Below are positions 1 to 5,964 of a stretch of DNA of 6,529 nt, piece by piece; position 1 is the stretch's first letter; each line of letters opens with the position of its first letter. The stretch is taken from the NCBI GenBank assembly GCA_015487905.1, contig WFOX01000059.1, positions 1-6,529 of the forward strand. Reading direction: 5' to 3'. This DNA is from Mariprofundales bacterium. Lineage in GTDB: Bacteria; Pseudomonadota; Zetaproteobacteria; Mariprofundales; S012-25. The translations under genes and the position numbers were made by a program. The notes under the pieces were generated by a model that ran no database searches, was not told where the DNA came from, and saw only the letters and a list, made by a program, of their open reading frames with translations.

Positions 1-327
1 CAGCGTCCCGAGCGCCCCGCCCACACGCCGGGCACAAGCGCGCGCAAGGAGTTTTTCGCCGCGTTCGTGCGCATCCGCGCCGAAGAAGCAGGGGTGGCCG
101 CGCACATCCTTGCAAGCCCGCACGAGCTTGCCGAGCTTGCCTCGTGGGCGCGCAATCCTCAGGCGCCGGAGCCGGATCTGCGCGTGCTTGCAGGTTGGCG
201 GCGCGCCATCGTCGGCGAAGACCTGCTTAGGCTTGCGCGCGGCGAGGGCGCGCTTGCGCTGGATGCGCGCACGCGCCTTCCCACCTTGATCGGGAGCAAA
301 AACGATGGAACTCGCCTTCACGATTGA
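1..327 (+). CDS. rnd: Ribonuclease D, C-terminal fragment (HRDC region)
   Basis: This is the last 108 codons of a gene whose start lies before the window; the frame is open from base 1 and ends at TGA 325-327. RNase D is a 3'-5' exoribonuclease of the DEDD family that trims tRNA and other stable RNA precursors. The catalytic domain would be upstream and is not visible. What is visible is a helical tail resembling the HRDC region of RNase D: an FFAAFVRIRAEEAGVA helix (fragment residues 18-33), a LASPHELAELA helix (37-47), then LAGWRRAIVGEDLLRLARG (63-81). The GWRR-x3-GEDxLxL pattern is the main basis for the call. A GTG at 67 could be taken for a start, but the similarity extends upstream of it, so it is an internal codon. 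The end overlaps the next gene by 23 bases, which suggests coupling. Another HRDC-bearing nuclease or helicase cannot be fully excluded from the tail alone. Confidence 0.7.
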   Translation, partial: QRPERPAHTPGTSARKEFFAAFVRIRAEEAGVAAHILASPHELAELASWARNPQAPEPDLRVLAGWRRAIVGEDLLRLARGEGALALDARTRLPTLIGSKNDGTRLHD

Positions 328-946
328 CGCGCTTTCGGCCTCCGGCCAACGCGCCTGGCGGCTGCTTGCCGATGAAACGACCTGGCGCCAAGCGCGCTTC
401 GGCGAACCTGCATCTTCTAAGGACGCGCTTTTGGACATGGCCAAGGCCGCGCTTTGGCACGGGCGCTGGCTTAGGCGCGACAAAAAGCACGGCCTTGCCC
501 CGATCGGGCGGCTTGGGCCTTTTGCGATCTTCGTGCGCGGCGCCTTTGCGCATGCGATCGTGCATCGTTTTTCCGCCGCGCCGATCCCTTCGCTTGCGCA
601 AATGCGCCGCGAGCTTGCAGAGCTTACTCCCGGCACGCCTTGGCTTTTGTATCTGGATCTCGGCGGCGCCTTCCGCGCATTGGACACGCGCAAAGAACCG
701 ATCCAGGGAAACCTGCGCATCGCCGTGCGCGGCGAGATCGCATCCAGCGAAGCGTTCGTGGGGCCAGAGGCCGCCGCGGACGAAGCCGCAACCGCGTTGC
801 TTTACCGCCAGTTCCTCGCGGGCTGGCTGGAGCACCTGCAAACCGGTCAAACGCACCGCTTCATCCCGGAGCCCGAGGACACCCCGCCCCTTGATGCTTT
901 GCGCGCCGCGCTTGAGGCTTGGCGCCCTGAGGAGAGGCCGCGATGA
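305..946 (+). CDS. Conserved-looking hypothetical protein, 213 aa, between rnd and xthA
   Basis: I do not recognise this protein. It starts at ATG 305, with GGAG at 293-296 eight bases upstream, inside the end of the RNase D frame. It ends at TGA 944-946, which overlaps the xthA start codon (ATGA). There is no signal peptide, membrane segment, cysteine cluster or nucleotide-binding motif, so it is probably cytosolic. It looks mixed alpha/beta: an N-terminal stretch with helices around residues 38-58, a hydrophobic core GPFAIFVRGAFAHAIVHRF (71-89), a helix at 97-107, a strand-like WLLYLDLGGAFRAL (113-126), a possible strand NLRIAVRG (136-143), and a C-terminal helix LYRQFLAGWLEHLQTG (166-181). 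Its codon use matches its neighbours and overlapping frames hold it tightly between two nuclease genes, so it is a real gene. A link to RNA or DNA processing is only a guess from position. Confidence 0.8.
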   Translation: MELAFTIDALSASGQRAWRLLADETTWRQARFGEPASSKDALLDMAKAALWHGRWLRRDKKHGLAPIGRLGPFAIFVRGAFAHAIVHRFSAAPIPSLAQMRRELAELTPGTPWLLYLDLGGAFRALDTRKEPIQGNLRIAVRGEIASSEAFVGPEAAADEAATALLYRQFLAGWLEHLQTGQTHRFIPEPEDTPPLDALRAALEAWRPEERPR

Positions 947-1722
947 AGATCATGACGCTCAACGCAAACGGACTGCGCTCGGCGGCGCGCAAGGGCTTTT
1001 TTGACTGGCTGCGCACGCAGGATGTGGATGTGCTGTGCTTGCAAGAGGTGCGCGCCGGCAGCCATCAGCTTCCCAAAGAGGCGGATGTGGAGGGCTATGC
1101 GCGGCGCTTCGCCTTCGCCGCGCGCCCGGGCTATGCAGGCTGCGCGATTTATGCGCGCACGCTTCCCAAGCGCGTCTGCACGGAGCTTTCCGCCTTGGAC
1201 ACCCGCCACGACTGGACGCGCTTTGACGAAGAGGGCCGCTTTTTGCTGGCCGAGTTTGAGGGGCTCTCCGTGGTGTGCCTGTATGTGCCCTCAGGCACGA
1301 CGAGCTGGGAGCGGCAAGCAAGCAAGATGCGCCACTTGGGGCCGCTTTTGGATGTGCTCGCAAAGCTTGCCGAAACCACGGAGCTCGTCGTCTGCGGCGA
1401 TTTCAACATCGCCCACACGGCGAAGGACATCAAAAACGCACGCGGCAATCGCAAGAACTCGGGCTTTTTGCTGGAAGAACGCGCATGGATGGACGAGCTG
1501 CTCGCCGCGGGCTTCGTGGATCTCTTCCGGCGCTTGCATCCCGATGAGGAACGCTACTCCTGGTGGTCCAATCGCGGCCGCGCGCGCGAAAACAATGTCG
1601 GCTGGCGCATTGATTACATCTTCGCCACGCCGAAAACCGCTGCGCGCTGCACGGAAGCGGGCATTCTGGATCCCTTCCCGCGCTTTTCGGATCACGCACC
1701 CGTTTGGGCCTGCTTCGCATGA
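943..1722 (+). CDS. xthA: Exodeoxyribonuclease III (AP endonuclease)
   Basis: This is a metal-dependent phosphodiesterase of the exonuclease III / AP endonuclease 1 family. It cleaves DNA 5' of abasic sites in base excision repair and degrades DNA from 3' ends. The 259-residue length is normal for the family. All expected active-site blocks are visible: LNANGLR with Asn7, CLQEVRA with metal ligand Glu35, YVPSG with Tyr114, CGDFNIAH with Asp153 and Asn155, the SWW block (206-208), WRIDYIF with Asp224, and the terminal SDHAPVW with Asp250 and His251. The start is ATG 943, with AGGAG at 930-934 eight bases before it, and the family's conserved N-terminus begins right there. The ATG overlaps the stop of the preceding gene. 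The TGA at 1720-1722 in turn overlaps the tolB ATG, so translation is probably coupled on both sides. A DNA-repair gene directly in front of tolB is an uncommon arrangement as far as I know. Confidence 0.96.
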   Translation: MKIMTLNANGLRSAARKGFFDWLRTQDVDVLCLQEVRAGSHQLPKEADVEGYARRFAFAARPGYAGCAIYARTLPKRVCTELSALDTRHDWTRFDEEGRFLLAEFEGLSVVCLYVPSGTTSWERQASKMRHLGPLLDVLAKLAETTELVVCGDFNIAHTAKDIKNARGNRKNSGFLLEERAWMDELLAAGFVDLFRRLHPDEERYSWWSNRGRARENNVGWRIDYIFATPKTAARCTEAGILDPFPRFSDHAPVWACFA

Positions 1723-2966
1723 GGCTTTTGTGCGCGCTTGCGCTGCTCGTTGCGACCATCGGCCACGCCAAGGCCGTGGAGTTTGAGGTTTTTCAATCGC
1801 AGGCGCGGCCGCTTGCCGTGGCCTTGCTCATCAAGGCGCCCACAGAAAGCGAAGAAGCCCTGGCGCGGCAAGTGATAGAGCGCGATTGGACGATGAGCGG
1901 CGCCTTGCAATCCTTGGATCCGCTTTTGTTCGTTGCCGATCCCGAAGAGACATGGCATGAGGTCGTGTATGCGGATTGGCGCGTGATCGGTGCCGATGCG
2001 CTCGTGCTCGTGCGCTTGGAACAGCAACAAGGCGCCTGGCGCGGCAAGGCCGTTGTGCACGATCCATTTCAGATGCGCAAGCTCAACGAGGTCGCGATTC
2101 AGGCCGCCACGCTGCGCCGCGCGGCGCACCAAGCCGCCGATGCGGCCTTTGCGGCGCTTGTGGGCGTGCCGGGGCACTTCGCAAGCCGCCTTTACTATGT
2201 GCGCAAAACGAAGCAGGGAAGCGTGCTTGTGCGCGCCGATGCCGATGGAGGCGAGCCGAAAACGCTTTTGGGGCCTTTTGAGCTTTTGCTTTCTCCCGAT
2301 GCCACGCCGGGCGGCGGCAGGCTCGTATTTACGCGCTTTGCCAACGGAAAGCCCGCGATTGAGCTCTTTGCAGGCGGGAAACTTACGCGCATCGCCTCTT
2401 TTCCGGGGCTCAATGCCACCCCTGCGCTTTCGCCGGACGGCAGCAAACTCGCCGCAACACTTTCGCTGCACGACAACGAGGACATTTACCTTTACGACTT
2501 CGCCAGCAAGCGCTGGCAGCGGCTTACGCACTCGCCTGCGATTGACATCTCGCCCACATGGTCGCCGGACGGCAAAAGGCTCGCGTTTGTGAGCAACCGC
2601 GAAGGCTCGCCGCAAGTCTTCGTGATGGAGCTTGCGACACACAAGATCACGCGCATTAGCTGGGAAGGCCGCTACAACACCGCGCCTGCGTGGTCGCCGC
2701 GCGGCGATTGGATTGCGTTCGTGGCGATGAAAAACTTCCACTATGCGCTTGCCGTCGTGCACCCCGATGGCACCGAGCTGCGCTACCTCGCCACGGCCGA
2801 GCGCATTGAATCCCCCTGCTGGTCGCCGAATGGCTGGATGATCGCCTTCACGGTGCAAGAAGGCGCGCGGCGCGGGCTTGCCGTCGTGCCTGTGCGCGGC
2901 GGCAAGGTGCATTTGCTCACGAAGCGCAGCGAAGACGCCTCCGATTGCACTTGGGCCTGGCGCTAG
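1719..2966 (+). CDS. tolB: Tol-Pal system beta-propeller protein TolB
   Basis: TolB is the periplasmic component of the Tol-Pal system. It binds Pal and is released when TolA engages, which supports outer-membrane constriction during division. The 415-residue product starts at ATG 1719, overlapping the xthA stop. This start gives a clean Sec signal peptide: Arg2, a hydrophobic LLCALALLVATIG core and probable cleavage after AKA (residue 19). A TTG at 1704 is in frame but would add residues before the signal and lies inside xthA. The N-terminal domain spans about residues 20-155. The beta-propeller follows, with repeated blade signatures: LLSPD (190-194), ALSPDG (236-241), TWSPDGKRLAFVSNREG (280-296), AWSPRGDWIAFVAMKN (324-339) and CWSPNGWMIAF (367-377). 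The SNREG-x-PQVFVMEL stretch is typical TolB. The length is slightly short of the usual 420-430. Pal follows 75 bases downstream, but tolQRA are not immediately upstream. Confidence 0.96.
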   Translation: MRLLCALALLVATIGHAKAVEFEVFQSQARPLAVALLIKAPTESEEALARQVIERDWTMSGALQSLDPLLFVADPEETWHEVVYADWRVIGADALVLVRLEQQQGAWRGKAVVHDPFQMRKLNEVAIQAATLRRAAHQAADAAFAALVGVPGHFASRLYYVRKTKQGSVLVRADADGGEPKTLLGPFELLLSPDATPGGGRLVFTRFANGKPAIELFAGGKLTRIASFPGLNATPALSPDGSKLAATLSLHDNEDIYLYDFASKRWQRLTHSPAIDISPTWSPDGKRLAFVSNREGSPQVFVMELATHKITRISWEGRYNTAPAWSPRGDWIAFVAMKNFHYALAVVHPDGTELRYLATAERIESPCWSPNGWMIAFTVQEGARRGLAVVPVRGGKVHLLTKRSEDASDCTWAWR

Positions 2967-3041
2967 GCCGATTGCAATCCGCAGGCGGCTGCGCTAGCAA
3001 CCGCGCAATACGAGAACGAATCCATCCCGAGGGAGGAAGCG

Positions 3042-3530
3042 ATGCACGCGAAATCGTGGTTTACCGTGGCGCTTGCGGTGGTGGCGCTGGGGCTTTCCGC
3101 CTGTGCGAAGCAGCCGCCTGCGCAAGAGGCACCAAAGCCGCAGCCGAAGCAGGAGCAGCCGAAGCCCAAGCCCAAACCCGAAAAACCGAAGGCGCAGCGG
3201 CCGCAGCAGGATGCGGTGTATTTCGCGTTTGACTCCGCGGCATTGGACGAGCGCGCGCGCGCCACGCTGGATGCATGGGCGGCCTACCTCAACGATCATC
3301 CCGATGTGCGCGTGCGCGTGGAGGGCAACTGCGACGAGCGCGGCACGCGCGAATACAACATGGGGCTCGGTCAGCGCCGCGCGGACTCGGTGAAGAACTA
3401 CCTCGTGGAGCACGGCGTGGCTGCGGATCGCATCGCGACGATCTCCTACGGCGAAGAGCGTCCCGTGTGCACCGAACACAACGAGTCCTGCTGGGCGCTC
3501 AATCGGCGTGCCGACATCCGCATCCAGTAA
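3042..3530 (+). CDS. pal: Peptidoglycan-associated lipoprotein Pal
   Basis: Pal anchors the outer membrane to peptidoglycan and is the partner of TolB and TolA. The 162-residue product has a lipoprotein signal: Lys4, a hydrophobic core and the lipobox LSAC, with lipidated Cys21. Next comes a flexible Lys/Pro/Gln-rich linker (about residues 23-57) with repeated PK and KP dipeptides, then an OmpA-like peptidoglycan-binding domain (about 59-162). Family marks are VYFAFDS (59-65), VEGNCDERGTREYN (93-106), GLGQRRADSVKNYL (108-121) and the terminal NRRADI (154-159); the Asp/Arg pair of the NxxLGxxRA and NRRAD blocks forms the diaminopimelate pocket in the family. The start is ATG 3042, with a strong GGAGG at 3032-3036. 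Cys143 and Cys150 flank the loop before NRRAD and could form a disulfide; E. coli Pal lacks this pair. The 75-base gap before the gene could hold an independent promoter, but I see no convincing one. Confidence 0.96.
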   Translation: MHAKSWFTVALAVVALGLSACAKQPPAQEAPKPQPKQEQPKPKPKPEKPKAQRPQQDAVYFAFDSAALDERARATLDAWAAYLNDHPDVRVRVEGNCDERGTREYNMGLGQRRADSVKNYLVEHGVAADRIATISYGEERPVCTEHNESCWALNRRADIRIQ

Positions 3531-3549
3531 TCCTTCCAAGGCCGCGTTC

Positions 3550-4305
3550 ATGCAGCGACCGCTGGCCATGCCGGCGGTCGCTTGCTTTTTGAGCCTTTTG
3601 CTTGCCGCCTGCGCAGCGGCGCCCAAGGGGCCCGCATGGAGCGAAGACCGCGAATATGTGCTGGACGCCTTGCAGCAAGAGGAGTTGCGCGGAAAGCGCT
3701 TGCAAGCGCGCTTGGACGCAGCAGAAGCCCGCCTGGCCACGATGGAGGCCCGCTTGACGAAAATAGAAGGCGAGCTCAAGGCGCTTTCTGAAGAGGTGGG
3801 AAGGCTTGCCGCAATGCGGCCGCCTGTGCCCGCGCCGGCAAAAAAGCGCCTGCTTGCGCGCATTCGTCGCATTGAAAAGGAAGTGCATGCCGCGGCTGCA
3901 GCGCGCCCTGCGAACAGCGAAGCCGTGCGCAAGGCCATGCACGCGGCGCTTCTGGAGCTCAAAAGCGGGCGCTTTGAAGAGGCCGCAAGGCGCTATCGCG
4001 CATTGCTCGCCAAGCCGTTGCCGGCGCGTCTGCGCGGCGAGGCATGGTATTGGCTGGGGGAAGCGCTCTTTGCGCTGGGCCGCCACACGGAAGCGCGACG
4101 GGCCTTTCGCATGGCCGCCGTGCGCTTTGCGCGCCACCCGAAGCGGCCTGATGCCATGCTCAAATACGCGATCTTGCTGCGCGAGGCGGGCAAAGAAACC
4201 GATGCGCGCGCGATGCTGGCCTCGCTTGCAGCCGAGTTTCCCGACACGCCCGCAGCCGCGCGCGCACGCGAGCTCCTTGCGGAGGCGCGCAAGCCATCGC
4301 CGTAG
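3550..4305 (+). CDS. cpoB: CpoB/YbgF-like TPR protein of the Tol-Pal cluster, probable lipoprotein
   Basis: CpoB (YbgF) coordinates peptidoglycan synthesis with outer-membrane constriction through PBP1B and TolA in E. coli. The 251-residue product from ATG 3550 has a signal ending in the lipobox LLAAC (Cys21), so it is predicted to be lipid-anchored, whereas E. coli CpoB is a soluble periplasmic protein. Residues about 36-90 form a heptad-rich charged coiled coil (the region including RLDAAEARLATMEARL), matching the family's N-terminal trimerisation helix. A Pro/Ala break (91-97) is followed by another short helix, then TPR repeats over about 125-247. The YbgF tail signature is visible: GEAWYWLGEALFALGR (163-178), RPDAMLKYAILLREAG (199-214) and EFPDTPAAARARE (229-241). 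A GTG at 3508 in frame would add 14 residues and overlap pal; ATG 3550, with a weak AAGG eight bases upstream, gives a more compact signal. Position directly after pal supports the name. Confidence 0.88.
   Translation: MQRPLAMPAVACFLSLLLAACAAAPKGPAWSEDREYVLDALQQEELRGKRLQARLDAAEARLATMEARLTKIEGELKALSEEVGRLAAMRPPVPAPAKKRLLARIRRIEKEVHAAAAARPANSEAVRKAMHAALLELKSGRFEEAARRYRALLAKPLPARLRGEAWYWLGEALFALGRHTEARRAFRMAAVRFARHPKRPDAMLKYAILLREAGKETDARAMLASLAAEFPDTPAAARARELLAEARKPSP
4281..4298 (+). promoter_or_regulatory. Probable queE ribosome binding site with non-canonical ATC start
   Basis: GGAGG lies at 4281-4285 inside the end of cpoB. Ten bases downstream, at 4296-4298, is an ATC codon in the queE frame. 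No ATG, GTG or TTG occurs in that frame between this site and TTG 4323, yet the conserved QueE N-terminus begins upstream of 4323. The site is proposed because it decides the start. In such GC-rich coding sequence a chance GGAGG is possible. Confidence 0.35.
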
Positions 4306-4955
4306 TCCGCATCGCCGAGATTTTGGACACGATCCAAGGCGAAAGCACGCTGGCGGGCATGCCTTGCACGCTCGTGCGCTTGGCCGGCTGTCCTTTGCGC
4401 TGCCGCTACTGCGATGCCGAGCACGCGCTTTCGCCGCGCGCGGGCAAGCCTTGGGCGCTGGATGCGCTCGTGGCCGAGGTGCAAAGACGCAAACGGCCGC
4501 TCGTGCTCGTCACAGGCGGCGAGCCGCTTGCACAGCGCGCCTGCATTCCGCTGCTGCAAGCGCTCGTGGCCTTGCAAGGGCCCATCGTGCAGCTTGAAAC
4601 CTCAGGCGCCTATCCGATCGCCGAGGTGCCCGAGGCCGTGCGCATCGTGCTGGACATCAAAACGCCGGATAGCGGTGAGGCCGCGCGCAATCGTTGGGAG
4701 AACCTCGCGCACATCAAGCCCAAGGACGAGATCAAGTTCGTGCTCTGCTCGCGCCGCGACTTTGATTGGATGCTTGCCACCATCGCCAAGCATCGGCTGG
4801 ACGCCTTGAGTGCGCCGATCTTGGTCTCCCCCGCTTGGGGCGAGCTCTCCCCAGGCGAGCTCGCCGAATGGGTGTTGCGCGCGCGCGCGCCCGTGCGCCT
4901 GCAATTGCAAATGCATAAGATTCTTTGGCCCGAAGGCGAGGAGGATCGCGCATGA
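4296..4955 (+). CDS. queE: 7-carboxy-7-deazaguanine synthase QueE (radical SAM); start uncertain
   Basis: QueE is a radical-SAM enzyme that converts 6-carboxy-tetrahydropterin into 7-carboxy-7-deazaguanine, the step before QueC in preQ0 and queuosine synthesis. The cluster motif GCPLRCRYCD is a CxxxCxxC (Cys32, Cys36, Cys39, numbered from codon 4296) that binds the [4Fe-4S] cluster. Other marks are TIQGES (12-17), TGGEP (73-77, SAM contact), LETSG (100-104), DIKTP (120-124) and the C-terminal QMHKILWP. The first canonical start is TTG 4323, but it would remove the conserved RIAEI strand encoded at 4308-4322, so translation probably begins upstream. I place it at ATC 4296, ten bases after GGAGG; this gives 219 residues, close to the 210-220 usual for the proteobacterial type, against 210 from TTG. 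The frame and product are secure, the start is not. The 3' end overlaps queC (ATGA at 4952-4955). Confidence 0.9.
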   Translation: MAVVRIAEILDTIQGESTLAGMPCTLVRLAGCPLRCRYCDAEHALSPRAGKPWALDALVAEVQRRKRPLVLVTGGEPLAQRACIPLLQALVALQGPIVQLETSGAYPIAEVPEAVRIVLDIKTPDSGEAARNRWENLAHIKPKDEIKFVLCSRRDFDWMLATIAKHRLDALSAPILVSPAWGELSPGELAEWVLRARAPVRLQLQMHKILWPEGEEDRA

Positions 4956-5923
4956 CGGAAAAGCAACCCAAGGCCGATGCGGTGGTGCTGCTCTCCGGCG
5001 GCGTGGATTCCTCCACGGCGCTTGCCTGGGCCGTGCGTAAGCAGGGCTGGCGCGCGGCGGCGATTTCATTTGATTACGGCCAACGCCACGAAATAGAGCT
5101 CAAGGCGGCGCAGCGCGTGGCGGAAGCGATCGGTGTGGTGGAGCACCGCACCGTGGAGGTGAACCTGCGCGCGATCGGCGGATCGGCGCTCACGGACGAA
5201 AGGATCGCCGTGCCGCGCCGCGGCCCCATACCGAAGCACATCCCGCCCACCTATGTGCCCGCGCGCAACATCGTGTTTCTCGCGCTTGCCGCGGGCTATG
5301 CGGAAACGCTCGGCTGCACGCGGCTTGTGATCGGCGCCAACATCGTGGATTACTCAGGCTACCCCGATTGCCGGCCCGAGTTTTTGCAAGCCTTCGCGAA
5401 AGCGCTCACGGCCGGCACGAAGGTGGGAGCCGAGGGCGGGCATTGGCGGATTGAAGCGCCGCTTTTGCAGATGGGCAAGGAAGAGATCATCGCGCTCGGC
5501 TTGGAGCTCGGGCTGGACTATGCGCTTACGCATTCTTGCTACGATCCGGATGAGGAAGGCCATCCCTGCGGCCAATGCGATTCGTGCTTCTTCCGCATCC
5601 GCGCCTTTGCGAAGCTTGGGCACACGGATCCGCTTCTTGCCTGCTTCCGTGCACCCGAGCTTTTGCAAAAAGGCGAGGACGGGCACATAAAAATCCGCTA
5701 TCACGAAGTGCGCCGCGCGATTCGGCTTGCCCCTGAGGAGACGCTTGCGCGCTGTTTCGTGTGCGGAAGCACAGCCATCGGGGTGTTTTTAGGCAGCACG
5801 CCGGACGAAACATGGAAAGCGGTGCAGCGAAAAGGCACCCCCTACACCGTTTACGAGCGCGTTCCTCCCATGATCGGGAAGCTGCGCTACTACTGCACGA
5901 ACTGCGGCGCTTGCTATCTCTGA
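4952..5923 (+). CDS. queC: 7-cyano-7-deazaguanine synthase QueC with extra C-terminal cysteine domain
   Basis: QueC is an ATP-dependent enzyme that converts 7-carboxy-7-deazaguanine and ammonia into preQ0, directly following QueE. The start is ATG 4952, overlapping the queE stop, with AGGAGG at 4939-4944; a TTG at 4925 lies inside queE and is unlikely. The PP-loop LSGGVDSST (14-22) binds ATP. FDYGQRH (40-46), YVPARN (101-106), GANIVDYSGYPDCRPEF (128-144) and the Zn site HSCYDPD-x5-CGQCDSC (Cys196, 206, 209, 212) are classic QueC. Normal QueC ends soon after this site, at about 220-235 residues. This protein has 323, with an extension from about residue 223. The extension contains CFVC (268-271) and CTNCGAC (315-321), a two-knuckle arrangement like a zinc ribbon, and the protein ends only two residues after the last cysteine. 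The extension's role is unknown; extra metal binding or RNA/protein contact are possibilities. TGA is followed at once by TAA. Confidence 0.95.
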   Translation: MTEKQPKADAVVLLSGGVDSSTALAWAVRKQGWRAAAISFDYGQRHEIELKAAQRVAEAIGVVEHRTVEVNLRAIGGSALTDERIAVPRRGPIPKHIPPTYVPARNIVFLALAAGYAETLGCTRLVIGANIVDYSGYPDCRPEFLQAFAKALTAGTKVGAEGGHWRIEAPLLQMGKEEIIALGLELGLDYALTHSCYDPDEEGHPCGQCDSCFFRIRAFAKLGHTDPLLACFRAPELLQKGEDGHIKIRYHEVRRAIRLAPEETLARCFVCGSTAIGVFLGSTPDETWKAVQRKGTPYTVYERVPPMIGKLRYYCTNCGACYL

Positions 5924-5931
5924 TAAAGAAT

Positions 5932-5957
5932 AAACCCCCGCGGCCTTGCGGGGGTTT
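5932..5957. terminator. Bidirectional Rho-independent terminator between queC and tRNA-fMet
   Basis: A perfect 10-bp inverted repeat, AAACCCCCGC (5932-5941) with GCGGGGGTTT (5948-5957), encloses a 6-base loop. It sits 8 bases after the queC stop and 7 bases past the tRNA 3' end on the other strand, so it can end both convergent units. On the minus strand the stem is followed by TTTATTCTTT, a good U-rich tail. On the plus strand the T run is only three long before CGG, so it is weaker there. Confidence 0.88.
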
Positions 5958-5964
5958 CGGAAAC

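Noticed and set aside
227..856. A 209-codon minus-strand frame opposite the unknown 213-aa gene, as an alternative to it
   Set aside because: The plus-strand frame has a ribosome site and overlapping junctions with rnd and xthA. The minus frame has Arg/Gly/Ala-rich composition and no partner on that strand.
324..1004. A 226-codon plus-strand frame overlapping the unknown gene and xthA
   Set aside because: It is out of frame with both, rich in Arg/Ser/Pro/Cys as shifted frames here are, and runs into the certain xthA coding sequence.
1692..2912. A 406-codon open frame on the minus strand opposite tolB
   Set aside because: It lies almost entirely antisense to a clear TolB. Long antisense frames are expected in GC-rich coding DNA. 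The translation is rich in Arg/His/Ala and shows no family motif or signal.
2967..3041. A promoter for pal in the tolB-pal gap
   Set aside because: I found no -35/-10 pair of reasonable quality and spacing. Only the strong GGAGG before pal is convincing.
2994..3962. A 322-codon minus-strand frame opposite pal and cpoB
   Set aside because: Shadow of two well-supported genes. Its low-complexity Arg/Leu/Phe/Gly stretches mirror the Pal Lys/Pro linker on the opposite strand.
4260..4325. CpoB-QueE fusion through a programmed frameshift, since the queE frame is open upstream into cpoB
   Set aside because: No slippery heptamer or strong downstream structure is evident. One protein is an exported lipoprotein and the other a cytosolic Fe-S enzyme. 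An internal start is simpler.
3806..4597. A 263-codon plus-strand frame bridging cpoB and queE
   Set aside because: It is a shifted frame across two recognised genes, extremely Arg/Ala-rich, with no motif.
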